Assembly (NCBI GenBank): GCA_016110215.1
Contig: JADWQD010000002.1
Location: forward strand, 2,666,001-2,730,000
Origin: Capronia americana
Taxonomy: Eukaryota > Ascomycota > Eurotiomycetes > Chaetothyriales > Herpotrichiellaceae
Reading direction: 5' to 3'
DNA: 64,000 nt
This document shows positions 22,753 through 32,684 of this stretch, one piece after another (the stretch's first letter is position 1; the number at the start of each line of letters is the position of its first letter). Position numbers and translations under genes: made by a program. A model generated the notes under the pieces. The model made no database searches and was not told the origin of the DNA. It saw only the letters and a list, made by a program, of their open reading frames with translations.

Positions 22753-22780
22753 CTGCTTGCCTGCTTGCCTGCTTGCCTGC
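22753..22780. repeat. 8-bp tandem repeat (TGCTTGCC)n
   Basis: Three full copies plus a partial copy of TGCTTGCC/CTGCTTGC in the 3' flank of SUP35; simple sequence. Confidence 0.65.
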
Positions 22781-23069
22781 CTACGAGTACTGGCCGTTGA
22801 AGAGATGTACGCAAGCCAGAAGATCTACATATCGGTCATCCAGTCGTGCGTCCTAGGCTGCTCTATCCGAAACTTTTCTGGTCCGTATCCTTGATGGACG
22901 ATCATGCTCTCATTGCCCTGTGTGCTTGTCGCCGGTGCTGCCTCTCATCGTCGGTTCCCACGCTTGGCTCAAGGCGACTTGATGCCATTTGATTCGACAT
23001 GATGCTGCCATCGTAGCGTGGCATCGCTGGCGGAAGCGCAGCGTAGACACCTTAGTTCATCAAGCCCGT

Positions 23070-25166
23070 TTACTCGTCATCTAGAATCAACTTCGTGATC
23101 TTCCCCACCGCAATTGTCTGCCCTTGATCTCGTAGCGTGAAGCGTCCTAACTGGGGATAGTCTTCAAATCTCTCGACACAGATCTTGCCTCCACCGCTCG
23201 TAACCTGCAATCTGGCGATGATGTTCTGTCCTTTGGCGGCAAATGGTGGCGGTTTCTTACTCTTTCGCCCCGTTCTTGGTTCGAGCTTATGCAAAAGGGC
23301 TGCAAACGTGACTTCTTCGGTGGCGGCGTGGACGTGGAGCACGCAGTTGAAGCCCGCGGAGAGGATGGACTTGAGTTCCACGATGTTGATTTGGGCTTCA
23401 AATTCCTTGACGCAGTGGACGAGGCGTTTTGGCGAGCAGAGCACGAAACCCGGCATAATGTCTTCTTCTTCGATGCCTCGGAGACGCATGCGCACTTGAT
23501 CTCCGCAGGTTGCGTAGGGGATTTCATCTTCGGTTTCGCCATACAGGGCTGCGATGCCGATTTCTTCGCGGTTGGGCATCATGACGAGTGTAGAGGTTTT
23601 CTGGACAACACCGGCTTCGATGCGGCCTTCGATCATGGTGCCCATGTCGCGGTATTTGGCGCCGATGGGCATCATAAAGGGAGCATTGTAATTTCGCTGG
23701 ATCTTGGCCATGCCGTCGAGGAATTCGAGGAGGGAAGGGCCTTTATACCAGTCCACGACGCTGGATGGGATGCGGTCCTTCACGTTGAGGCCCGTTTGTG
23801 CGGAGATGGGCATGAAGGTCGACTCCAGGCCGATTCGTTTCTTGAGGTACGGCTTCAATTTGCCAACGATCTCGTCGTAGCGTTCCTTGCTCCATTCGAC
23901 AGTGGGGTCGTCCATCTTATTGACTACCACGACGAGTTCCTTGGCCCCCGTGGTTTTAATCAGCATGGCGTGTTCCTGCGTTTGGCCGCCCTTTTCAAAG
24001 CCGGTTTCGAACTCGCCCTTTCGCGCGGAGATGACAAGGATGGCCACGTCGGCCTGAGCTGCGCCGCTGAGCATGCTGGGCACGTAGGTTTTGTGGCCTG
24101 GTGCGTCCAGGATGGTGTATCTTCGCTTGTCAGTCTCGAAGAAACCACGGCCGACTTCGACGGTTTTGCCCTTGGCACGTTCTTCCTTGTTGAGATCCAG
24201 TACCCAGGAGATGTACCACGTCTCTCGGCCTGCGTCTTTGGCGTCGCGCTTATACTTTTCTAGCGTTCGCTCGTCGACCATGCCAGTTTGGATCAAGACC
24301 TGACCACCGAGTGTAGATTTCCCGGCATCGACGTGGCCGATAAAGATGATGTTGACGTGCTCTTTGCCGTACATCTCTTCCAGTACCGATTGCTCGACAT
24401 CGGCGGTTTGTGCTGCCGCAACTTCTTCGGCATTTCGTAGTTTCTTCGCTTCCGCTGGCGTGGGGGAAGATTTTCCTGACGATGGAGCAGGGGATGTCTT
24501 GCCCGTTGCCTTTTCTCCTGACTTCTCGACTGCTTTCGCGGCTGTGACTTTGGACCCGGCTTCCGCTTTTGAAGAAGCCGGTTCGTCCTTCGTGGTCGGA
24601 GAGGCGGGTTTCTTAGGAGAAGCGGAGGCTGTCGTAGGGACACCAATCGACAGGACCTTAGCCTTCGGAGCTGCAGCAGCAGGCTGTGGTTTAGGAGCAG
24701 GCGCGGCAGGGGTGGCTTCAGTTTGGGTGGCCGGCGCTGGGGCCTGTTGGGATGTGGGCGCAGACGCTGGTTGTGCGTCTGATCTCTTCGCAATGCTTAT
24801 AGGAGCACCTTGTCGGGGCTGAAATGCTCCAGGCGTCTGGTTGTAGGCAGCGAATTGACCGCTGTTATACCCTTGATTGTAGTTTTGCGGTTGCTGCGGT
24901 TGCTGCTGTTGATACTGGCCGTATTGGTTGTATTGTTGTTGGCCATACTGCGGGTATTGATTGTAACCCTGCTGTTGGCCGTAGCCGTAGTTCTGATAGC
25001 CATTCTGTGGGTATTGCTGTCCTGGCTGGAATGAGGCAGCACCAGGCTGGAATGAATTGGCCCCGGGCCTGAACGTGTTGGCATTTATGTTGACGTTCTG
25101 TGTCCGTCTTGAGAGATCCTCCTCTTGGTTTGCCGCATCTTCCCATGAATCGAAGTTGCCTGCCAT
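23070..25166 (-). CDS. SUP35: Translation termination factor eRF3 (Sup35), prion-like N-terminus
   Basis: GTPase that works with eRF1 to release the finished peptide at stop codons. Single exon, 698 aa. Residues ~30-125 are rich in Gln, Asn, Tyr and Gly, with imperfect repeats such as QQGYNQYPQYGQQQYNQYG: a Sup35 N-domain-like prion-type region. Residues ~125-260 are an Ala/Pro/Lys/Ser middle domain. The GTPase domain follows, with GHVDAGKST (P-loop), DAPGHKTYV (G3), NKMDDP (G4) and SAQTG (G5), then the two beta-barrel domains ending TIAVGKITKLILDD. The start MAGNFDSWEDAANQEEDL is conserved in filamentous fungi and contains the PABP-contact style motif. It diverges from the CocE-like gene, 942 bp apart. 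Confidence 0.97.
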   Translation of the reverse strand: MAGNFDSWEDAANQEEDLSRRTQNVNINANTFRPGANSFQPGAASFQPGQQYPQNGYQNYGYGQQQGYNQYPQYGQQQYNQYGQYQQQQPQQPQNYNQGYNSGQFAAYNQTPGAFQPRQGAPISIAKRSDAQPASAPTSQQAPAPATQTEATPAAPAPKPQPAAAAPKAKVLSIGVPTTASASPKKPASPTTKDEPASSKAEAGSKVTAAKAVEKSGEKATGKTSPAPSSGKSSPTPAEAKKLRNAEEVAAAQTADVEQSVLEEMYGKEHVNIIFIGHVDAGKSTLGGQVLIQTGMVDERTLEKYKRDAKDAGRETWYISWVLDLNKEERAKGKTVEVGRGFFETDKRRYTILDAPGHKTYVPSMLSGAAQADVAILVISARKGEFETGFEKGGQTQEHAMLIKTTGAKELVVVVNKMDDPTVEWSKERYDEIVGKLKPYLKKRIGLESTFMPISAQTGLNVKDRIPSSVVDWYKGPSLLEFLDGMAKIQRNYNAPFMMPIGAKYRDMGTMIEGRIEAGVVQKTSTLVMMPNREEIGIAALYGETEDEIPYATCGDQVRMRLRGIEEEDIMPGFVLCSPKRLVHCVKEFEAQINIVELKSILSAGFNCVLHVHAATEEVTFAALLHKLEPRTGRKSKKPPPFAAKGQNIIARLQVTSGGGKICVERFEDYPQLGRFTLRDQGQTIAVGKITKLILDDE

Positions 25167-26108
25167 AGTGGAAAATTGACTTGATCGTGGCTAAGGGAAC
25201 GTCAGAGTGGCAATGGGGACTTGAAGAGATGAGCTGAAGAAGAACTGAGTCAATGAGAGGCAGAGAGCAGCAATGGAGGGTTGGGCATCACTTGGAGGGG
25301 CAATCAACAGAAATCCATCCTTGGCAAGGCTGAATCCAACGAGGCTGCGGCCTAGAAAACTCAGATTTGCTCGAGGCAGCCTGCCGCTTTTAACGGCTGA
25401 GCCTCCCCTTCCGATCTGTTTCTCTCACCCGATTCCATTCACCCTGGGACCATGTGCGTGCATCACCTCGACACCGCTCGGTTGCCCTGACTTGTCGGGC
25501 GATATGCATTTATTCGGAGTTTATATGGCAATAAGATCTATGCGGCGCGGCTAGTATTCTCAGATGCGGGATTCGATTGCACAGCTACCTAGTAGCCTAG
25601 TCTGGCAGTCGATCTCCATGGCCGTGGGTGTTATTCACTATTCATTGGGTGCCCCTGCCTCGGACAGCACTAACAAAGTTGAGTCACAGCGCTATCTTCT
25701 ACTGAATCGTCGGGGTTAGACAGGGTTATAGACGTGCAGGGCTTCGCTTCGTTTCCGGTGTCAACGAAGGAATATGACTCACTCTTATCGCCCCCTGTAG
25801 CCAAGCGTATCACCAAAGGCTACTCCGTACGAGGTATTCCATTAACGAATACGTCTCTCCAACGTCGGCCCTGAAGCCCATCGAAGCAGCCGAGCTGGTC
25901 TAGGGAGTCGAGAGCGTGGGGTTGTATTGCTCGTGGAGTCCAACACTGCAGGTTACGTTACCCCAGGACGAATATTCTCCTGCCATACAGGGACTGCGGC
26001 GCTCAGGAGGAAGACTTGACTTCGTCTACGACTGCGTTGAGGCACGCTTTTCCCTTCTCAAGCCGCTAAACAGTCCGTCTTGTGTTCCGACCATCTTGTC
26101 TTTCAGCT
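25167..26108. other. Divergent intergenic SUP35/CocE-like
   Basis: 942 bp between divergent starts; no gene supported. One TACTCCGTA copy lies at 25821-25829. Confidence 0.5.
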
Positions 26109-27743
26109 ATGTCGTCTGCAGAGTCGTCTGAGTGGTCGGAAGCTGGCATGACGGCGAGTCTGGCCAAAATCCTTCCTCCCGAAGAAAACACCTACAGTGT
26201 ATCCGAGAAGAGCATTCCCATGCCGGACGGCATCATGTTGGCAGCCGACTTCTACCAGCCCGATCTTCCGGCAGACAGCAAGCCCCACGGCCTCATCTAC
26301 GTCCTCGGTCCTTATGGCCGCAAAGGTGTGATGGCCCTCCTTAACGCGAAGTGTTTCGCTGTCCGTGGGTACATGGTCCTCTTCGTCAGCTGCCGCGGTA
26401 CAGCCGGTTCTGAAGGGACCTTTGTGGCGGCCATGACTGAGCAAGCAGACTCGCAGGCCGTCGTCAAGTGGATGCGCGAGCAGCCGTGGTACCCGGGCAA
26501 GTTCGTCACATTCGGGCCGAGCTACCTGGGCTACGTACAGTGGGCATTGCTGCGAGATCCCCCCAAGGACCTTATCGCGTCGGTGATCTTGTGCAGCGTG
26601 TACGACCACTCCCTGCTTGCCTGGACCAATGGGGCCTATCGCACTGACCGCATCTCCTGGTCCTACATAGTCGCTCGGCAGGATGAAGCCAATGGAGGAG
26701 GAGTCTCGAGCATACTCGACCCTAGGAAGCTGAAGTCCGTCATCGAGGCCGCGCCCCTCTTCGACGCGACGGTGCGCTTCCTCGACGGGAAGGCACCGTA
26801 CGCGTTGGAGTTCATGACGACTCCGAACGTCGAGGACCCTTTTTGGGTTCGGTGCAAGCATCGCGCAGCCCTGGACCTCGTCAACGTCCCCTTGCTTCTG
26901 CGAAGTGGCTGGTACGATACCCTGACCGTCCAGACCCTGGCAGCGTACGCTCGTGCGCGCGACCGTGGCATCAAGGTCTACCTCACCGTCGGATCATGGA
27001 CGCACACCGAGGCCTGCGGGCCAAATGCGCTACCTGAAGTCTTCGACTTCCTGGACGAGTACGTGGTCGGCCGGAAGCAGGGTCACCGCCCACTTGCGGT
27101 CAAGGTATTCGTCACAGGCGCCGAAGAGTGGCGTTCTTTGCCATCCTGGCCGCCGGCCACTGAAGATCGCACCTTTTACCTCCATGGCGACAAGACAATT
27201 GGTGCACAGGCCCCGACAGCCGACTCGCCCCCTGCATCTTTCACCTACGACCCCCACAATCCCACCCCGACGGTGGGCGGACCCCGAATGGCCCGCGGCG
27301 GACGGGTGGACGACAGCGTTTACGCTTCGAGGTCCGATGTCCTCGTCTACACGAGTCCGCCGCTGAATGAGGACGTGGAAGTAATGGGCAAACCGGTTGT
27401 GCAGCTCGCACACTCGACCGACGTCCCGTATGCTGACCTCTGGATTCGCCTGAGTGAGGTCGACACCGATGGTGTATCGCACAATCTCACGGAGAATTGG
27501 CAAGCATTGGACGGGATGGAGCGGCAGGGAGGAGGGTTTTCGCTCACGCTGGTGGATCGGGCGCACGTATTCAAGAAAAACACGTCGATCAGGGTGATAG
27601 TCGCTGGCGGCTCCTTTCCCCTGCTGGCGCGGAATCCCGGGACGGGGGTGAACCGAACTCAAGCGAAAGAACTGAAGGCTGTGACGCACACCGTCCAGCA
27701 TGTGAATGGCTTATCGAAGCTCATCCTGCCATGCTCGCCTTGA
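26109..27743 (+). CDS. CocE/NonD-family hydrolase (X-Pro dipeptidyl-peptidase S15 type)
   Basis: An alpha/beta hydrolase of the cocaine-esterase/NonD/PepX family; members cleave esters, glutaryl-amides or X-Pro peptides. Single exon of 544 aa; ATG at 26109 is the first in frame. Order of motifs: MPDGIMLAADFYQP, LFVSCRGTAGSEGTF (oxyanion region), WYPGKFVTFGPSYLGYVQW with the nucleophile Ser in GPSYLG (GxSYxG), RSGWYDT (catalytic Asp) and GSWTHTE (catalytic His). The C-terminal jelly-roll segment runs YTSPPLNEDVEVMGKPVVQL...ADLWIRLSEVDTDG, the family's PepX_C domain. No signal peptide is apparent, so it is probably cytosolic. Absence of introns and GC-rich third positions compared with neighbours hint at bacterial origin, but many housekeeping genes here are also intronless. 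Substrate unknown. Confidence 0.92.
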   Translation: MSSAESSEWSEAGMTASLAKILPPEENTYSVSEKSIPMPDGIMLAADFYQPDLPADSKPHGLIYVLGPYGRKGVMALLNAKCFAVRGYMVLFVSCRGTAGSEGTFVAAMTEQADSQAVVKWMREQPWYPGKFVTFGPSYLGYVQWALLRDPPKDLIASVILCSVYDHSLLAWTNGAYRTDRISWSYIVARQDEANGGGVSSILDPRKLKSVIEAAPLFDATVRFLDGKAPYALEFMTTPNVEDPFWVRCKHRAALDLVNVPLLLRSGWYDTLTVQTLAAYARARDRGIKVYLTVGSWTHTEACGPNALPEVFDFLDEYVVGRKQGHRPLAVKVFVTGAEEWRSLPSWPPATEDRTFYLHGDKTIGAQAPTADSPPASFTYDPHNPTPTVGGPRMARGGRVDDSVYASRSDVLVYTSPPLNEDVEVMGKPVVQLAHSTDVPYADLWIRLSEVDTDGVSHNLTENWQALDGMERQGGGFSLTLVDRAHVFKKNTSIRVIVAGGSFPLLARNPGTGVNRTQAKELKAVTHTVQHVNGLSKLILPCSP

Positions 27744-27999
27744 TATGTGCGCGGCGTCTCATGGCGTGGAGTGCGCTTCGGTGCAAGCGGTTGCATACGA
27801 TGATGGCAGGTTTGGTAAATAGTGAAGATGATCGGACCAGCCGTGGGCGATGACTTCGACGGAGGTATTCACATCATCGAAATCGGGCACACTCCTCGTT
27901 GGGTACTTGAATTTGACGTATTTCAGTTCAATTTCCCTGCAACCAGTGTCCGATCATCGGAGCACCCGTGCCGTCGCTCTAGCTCTCCTTGCCCATTGT

Positions 28000-28837
28000 C
28001 TATTCACGACCAACCCCAACATTATTGCGGATAACACGGTCGCTGAGTTGCGACAACGACTGGCGCAGGTTCGCCCATCTCAAGGTCCGCACCTGCTCGA
28101 ACAAACAGGTCTTCAAGTTATTGGTGCTGTGAGCCTGTCGCGCCTGAATAATCACAATAATCGGGAAACAAAGTTGCCGGGTCCAGGTCAACGGCTGCAG
28201 TTGCTGCATCGCCACCGTCTCCCGAAGACGGTCGATATACGGGCTGAGATTGGGATGCAGCTACGACGTGTTAGCAATGTCTTCCACACGCCAAGGTCCT
28301 GCTCAATTACGTACCAAAACCTTGGGTATCCGTATGCGCGGATCCTCCGGTGAGGACACTCACAACATCTGTCAACGTGGCTTGCAGGTCCGGTAAATGA
28401 GAGATATCCGCATTTTGGTGCAACACGACGAACAGCGAGAAAAGAAAGTGACAGCGGCCGTTGTGATACAACGTCTCGACCGCGCTCGCGACGGTACTGC
28501 CGTCAAAGGTGCCGAGGTTGGGCACCTGGATCTCGTCAACCACGGCGGTGAACATCTGCGTGGCGTGTTCGAGTGTGCCGTCATGGGACAGGTCGACCTG
28601 GTCGAGAGCCACGCGGATGTGGACCATGAACTCGATCAGGTTGTCGTACTGGTCTTCTGTGATCGTGCCTGCGTTCTTGTCCTTGGCTGCGTCGCTGACC
28701 TCGTGCAGGAAGAAATCCGGGTCGACTTCGTCTGCGGTGATCATGGAGTCGATGGCGCCTTCTTCCCCGTGGGATTCATGGCCGCCGTGAGTGGGCGCAT
28801 TGTGCCCGTGATTATACCCCTGGTTGTGGTGTGACAT
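28000..28837 (-). CDS. Hypothetical protein, His/Gly-rich N-terminus
   Basis: Two exons, 28837-28364 and 28260-28000, phase 0, 244 aa; family not recognised. The N-terminal ~28 residues are rich in His, Asn and Gly (MSHHNQGYNHGHNAPTHGGH). An acidic helical region follows (TADEVDPDFFLHEVSDAAKD...), then alternating hydrophobic helices (FLFSLFVVLHQNADISHLPDLQATLTDV). The intron removes the in-frame extension and joins it to LHPNLSPYIDRLRETVAM, where the helical pattern continues. Without the intron the first exon stays open to 28307, giving an alternative 177-aa product. No membrane signal is obvious. It is transcribed divergently from the Ran-binding gene. Confidence 0.65.
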
Positions 28838-29733
28838 ATTGTACTTCCTGGAGAAGCTGCAGGTGGCAGATTTGAAGAAGCTGGAAGCTGGTATGGCTAA
28901 CAAAGGGGATTGACTGCGGTACGGAAGATGATTGATCGGTTTGGCAGTGACAGGATAACGCGCTTGCTCACCTGTGGCGTACAAGTGTAAATACTAGGTA
29001 TATTCTGGCGAAATGCGAGCGGGAGATGCAATGCCTCAACGGCATAGCATACATAGTCATTCTTGGCTGACATTGTAGTGTGTGTTGGATTTTTGGGAGC
29101 GGGAAAGGTCGGCCGCTTCCAAGAGAATCAGCACTGAAATACTGTCATGGCGTCTCGTCGAGCTCGTGCAAGCTCGGCAGTGCTGACCTTTAATTAGGTT
29201 GTTTATGCTATCTTATAGCGGGGGGAACGGCGGCGTGTCCGAGGTCGCATCGGTCGTGTCACTAATTTAAGCGACCGGGAAACTCGCGTTGACAGCCTCG
29301 CAGGAAGAAGAGGCAAGGCTGTGGCTATGGCCGTATCCTACTCCTTCTGTCGTGACAGTCGCGTCTACGAAGTCGGTTCCCTTGGTTTAAAATGTATCAT
29401 TGGCCGATTCCCGAGGTCAGCCTGTCGGTCCTGTAAGGGCCGGCAAGACTGCTTAACAAAGTTGCAGTATTAAATGAGTTTCTGCATTAGAATGTTCTGA
29501 GTACGTAGACTGACAGGCGATTCTCTTGTTGTGGCAAGGCTGAGGCGCGATGACGCGCTGCGCAAGGCTGCAGCTCCCGCCTGTTTGATCATCACCAATG
29601 AACTCGCGTCACTGGCCAGTCTCTTCTCACAATCTCTAACCTGTTGTTCTTTCTCCCCGAAATTGTGATTTCAGGTCAATACTAGCAGGCGCAGGAAGAC
29701 CAAAGGTTCTCGCAACTCAAATGATAGGGCAAA
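28838..29733. other. Divergent intergenic region
   Basis: 896 bp between the hypothetical gene and the Yrb30-like gene; no gene, RNA or clear repeat seen. It presumably contains both promoters. Confidence 0.5.
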
Positions 29734-31992
29734 ATGGACATCTTTTTGGGAAAGGTGACCCAGCAGGCGATGAACTATGCCATCCGCTCAGGGGTGACTA
29801 TAACAGCATCGTACGCCATCCGACAGTCAAGCAAGCTCCTGAGCAGCACACCAAAGAGCGACGTCCGGGATGAACTCTACAGGCTTCAACAGAAGCTCCA
29901 GCACAAAATCCGCATCGTCTCCCCAGCAATCGACTTGATTGAACTGATTGCCGCTCGGGGGAACACCTCACTCGAATCAGCCGTAGCCTTGGTAAAAGAG
30001 CTGCGTCTGGAGATCCAGTCGCTGGGCCAGCGTCTAGCGAAAGCAGCGGAGGCGTCTGAGCAAGTGGGCAGGAAATCCAGTAAATGGAGCAGTCAAGCCA
30101 GAGCCCAGAATGAGGCAGAGTTGACCCTCATCGTCAAGGAGATCAGGGATCTACTGGACAGAATTGAGGATGCCGTCCCCCTGATCAATCTTGCCATCAC
30201 CACGTCAGGCGCCAGCCTCTCGACCCAATTACCGCAGACTGTCTCTCCCTCTCGACTTCTCCAGGCCAGCACCTTCCTCACAGCAGGCGACACTCAATAC
30301 TCCATGTCTCCGAACCATGCGGTGCAAATCGGACCGACATTCACTCTAACTGTCTATATGCTCTTTGCCGGCCACAACCGGCCTCAAGACGAAGAAGAGC
30401 TCCGCGAAACAACCTGGAAAGAAGTCATTCACAAGGCCCGAGTCAAACTACGCCGCGTGCCTCTCGACCTAGTGACCGGAACGGGCTCTGGGTCTGACAC
30501 CATCCCTTCTGCAGATATCACATCGCCGGTCAAGCTTCCCACCATGGATAATACCAACGGTGACGCAGTAACCAATGGCTCCAGCATCCGCGCCCCGACC
30601 CGCGCCGACGAATACGCCTACCAACTCCTCATGGTGGAGGACTTTGACGACGACCGTGTGCATGACTTTTCCGACATGCCACCTCGATCCCAGCCTGGCC
30701 CTTTCGACGATGTGGCATTGGCGGGCGTTCGAGAGATAATTCCCGTGCATGAGATCAGCAAGATCTTCTACGCTGATACGAGTAAAGTGCTGAATATCGG
30801 TTCTGACGCGGAGAGTAATCATCCCGTCTTGCTCTTGAAGCGAGATTTGAACGCCGTGCCGCCGAGGAGAATGGCGGAGAGGGACAGCGCTGCGGGCTCA
30901 GGACAGGATGGAGAGGAAGGACAAGGACTAATTATCACCACAGAAGAAGAACAGCAACAGCAGCAGCAGAATTATGTCGAAAGCGATCAAGCCCACGCCC
31001 AACACGACCCGTGGCGTCTCCCGCCCTCCCTTGACCCGGAGTGGATCGCCTTCGAAGTCTACTCGGAATCCGAACCCAGCGACTCTGAGTCCGAAGGCGT
31101 GGGCGAAGGCGAGGGTGAAGGTGAAAGCGAAGACTCCAGGCTCGAAAATCCCCCCAACATCGACGACGAAGCAGCCTCTCAATTGACCTCGCATCTCTCC
31201 TCCCTGCACTTGAACACCCCCACCCCATCGCATGCCCAGCCTCGAAGTAGCGTCCCACCGTGGACGAACAAGATCCTCACGTCGCTTTCTCTGCTCGAGC
31301 TCCTCCTCCGGCTCACCTCGCTGCAGCAGTTCCAACAGCAATCCCACCTCTCCATCACGGACGAACTGCTCACTTTCTTCCTGGAGGAGAGCGCGAGTAC
31401 GGGCGCCGGCGGCGACGAGCGATACAGACAACACATGAGGATGGAGGCCCGGCGACGCGTGGGCTGGGATCCATACGACGAGAGCCCCGTCAAGCGACGC
31501 GGCGAGGAGTATCAGTATGGATATCATGGGGACGGGGACGGCGAAGAGCATAACAACGATGAGGATGCATACGGGTATCGATACGGGCACCGGTATGCGA
31601 GCCCAGGGAGCATGAGCATGAACGGCGGTGGTGGCGGTGGTGGTGGTGGACGACGCGGTCCCACCACGTTCAATATGGGATGGAGCCCAACAAGTCCGAG
31701 AACCAGGACCAGGGAAGAAGAAGAAGGTGGTGGTAACCTAGGCGGGAGAGAAGGCGGCGGCGACGGGAATAAGATGCACATGGCTCCGAGTCTCATGCGG
31801 TCGTCGCCTAGGAGTCCGAGGTCGAGTCCCGTGCCATCACCTGCCGCGACGCCCGGCAAAGCAGGCCGGGCCGCGTGGTTGAGGAGGGAAGGCGATGCCA
31901 GGGGCAAGGGGAGTCCGCTGAGGCCAAGGACCGGGTTGACGGATGAGGGCATTGGAACGAGTCCCGTGAGTGGGCTTGATGATAAGAGTTGA
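29734..31992 (+). CDS. Ran-binding protein, Yrb30-like
   Basis: Single exon, 752 aa. It resembles fungal Yrb30, a RanGTP-binding protein that shuttles through the nuclear pore and lowers RanGAP action. The conserved N-terminal half begins MDIFLGKVTQQAMNYAIRSGVTITASYAIRQ, with a coiled-coil-like helix (DELYRLQQKLQHKIRIVSPAIDLIELIA). It continues with a beta-rich domain (GPTFTLTVYMLFAGHN...ETTWKEVIHKARVKLRRVP and DEYAYQLLMVEDFDDDRVHD). The C-terminal half is low complexity: Gln run, acidic Ser/Glu tracts, a nine-Gly run, and SP/RSP repeats that look like phosphorylation targets. A Leu-rich segment (ILTSLSLLELLLRLTSLQQF) near residue 515 may be an export signal or structural helix. Function is assigned by overall resemblance, so the annotation is good and the mechanism inferred. 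Confidence 0.8.
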   Translation: MDIFLGKVTQQAMNYAIRSGVTITASYAIRQSSKLLSSTPKSDVRDELYRLQQKLQHKIRIVSPAIDLIELIAARGNTSLESAVALVKELRLEIQSLGQRLAKAAEASEQVGRKSSKWSSQARAQNEAELTLIVKEIRDLLDRIEDAVPLINLAITTSGASLSTQLPQTVSPSRLLQASTFLTAGDTQYSMSPNHAVQIGPTFTLTVYMLFAGHNRPQDEEELRETTWKEVIHKARVKLRRVPLDLVTGTGSGSDTIPSADITSPVKLPTMDNTNGDAVTNGSSIRAPTRADEYAYQLLMVEDFDDDRVHDFSDMPPRSQPGPFDDVALAGVREIIPVHEISKIFYADTSKVLNIGSDAESNHPVLLLKRDLNAVPPRRMAERDSAAGSGQDGEEGQGLIITTEEEQQQQQQNYVESDQAHAQHDPWRLPPSLDPEWIAFEVYSESEPSDSESEGVGEGEGEGESEDSRLENPPNIDDEAASQLTSHLSSLHLNTPTPSHAQPRSSVPPWTNKILTSLSLLELLLRLTSLQQFQQQSHLSITDELLTFFLEESASTGAGGDERYRQHMRMEARRRVGWDPYDESPVKRRGEEYQYGYHGDGDGEEHNNDEDAYGYRYGHRYASPGSMSMNGGGGGGGGGRRGPTTFNMGWSPTSPRTRTREEEEGGGNLGGREGGGDGNKMHMAPSLMRSSPRSPRSSPVPSPAATPGKAGRAAWLRREGDARGKGSPLRPRTGLTDEGIGTSPVSGLDDKS

Positions 31993-32684
31993 GAGCAGAC
32001 GAGGGCGCGAGGCGCGAGGAGGCGAGGATGGAATGACAACGAACATGAAGTACACTACTGCAACTGAGAGCTAGAGCTTGATATTGATACCCCGAACGCG
32101 AAGAAGACGACTGTACAGGAAATTAAGAACAAGATTGCCAAATATACGTGTTCAGCGAGATTGAGGTTTCATTCGCGATTTACGCTTGATTCTGGTGTGT
32201 GATGTGGTGGTGGTGGTGGTGGTGGTGGTGGTGGTGGTGGTGGATTGATTTCACGGACTATGATTCCTCGACGTACGGAGTACATCGGAGAAATATTCCC
32301 TCCGACCAGATGAATCTGCTGGACCGTGCCGTCGGTCCTTGCTCTCATATCCAGCTCCTCGGTATAGCTGCGCTGGCTTGTGGGCGACGCTTGCTTTATG
32401 CCCCCGATCACCACACCGCTTTCCTAACTAATCCCCCCTTGCTACCGGCAGGGAATTCCTCATTCCTTGTTCGTTGTCGACGCAGTGATGCAGTTTCGAG
32501 CGACCGGCCTGCCACGCGTGTCTGCTGCGTCGGGCCAAATCGACGTGGTCAGATCGGTCGTGTCGGCTTAAGAACGTACCGCGAATGCAGCACGACGGAC
32601 GATAGGCCTTCCAGTTCTGACTTGTTCCGCTCGAGTCAAGTAGCGGACAATAAGATAGATGGGTTGTGTTTCTTTCCCACCCTT
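31993..32684. other. Convergent 3' region with TGG microsatellite
   Basis: 692 bp between convergent stop codons, containing the (TGG)13 tract and a TACGGAGTA copy (32274-32282). No gene is supported; ORFs through the repeat encode homopolymers only. Confidence 0.6.
32205..32243. repeat. (TGG)13 microsatellite
   Basis: Thirteen perfect TGG units. It lies outside genes, between the Yrb30-like and CstF64-like genes, and is a candidate length-variable marker. Confidence 0.95.

Larger units (their letters stand above)
21764..23069. other. Convergent 3' region U2AF65/SUP35
   Basis: 1.3 kb between two convergent stop codons. No gene is supported. It carries a purine/pyrimidine palindrome at about 22594-22613 (CTCTCTC...GAGAGAG) and an 8-bp tandem repeat TGCTTGCC at about 22753-22780. 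Both are low-complexity features. Confidence 0.5.

Noticed and set aside
23289..24263. 324-aa open frame antisense to SUP35
   Set aside because: It lies wholly opposite the conserved GTPase domain; the frame stays open because of codon bias of the sense gene, and the product shows no family features.
27030..27701. 223-aa open frame antisense to the CocE-like gene
   Set aside because: Shadow frame in a GC-rich gene.
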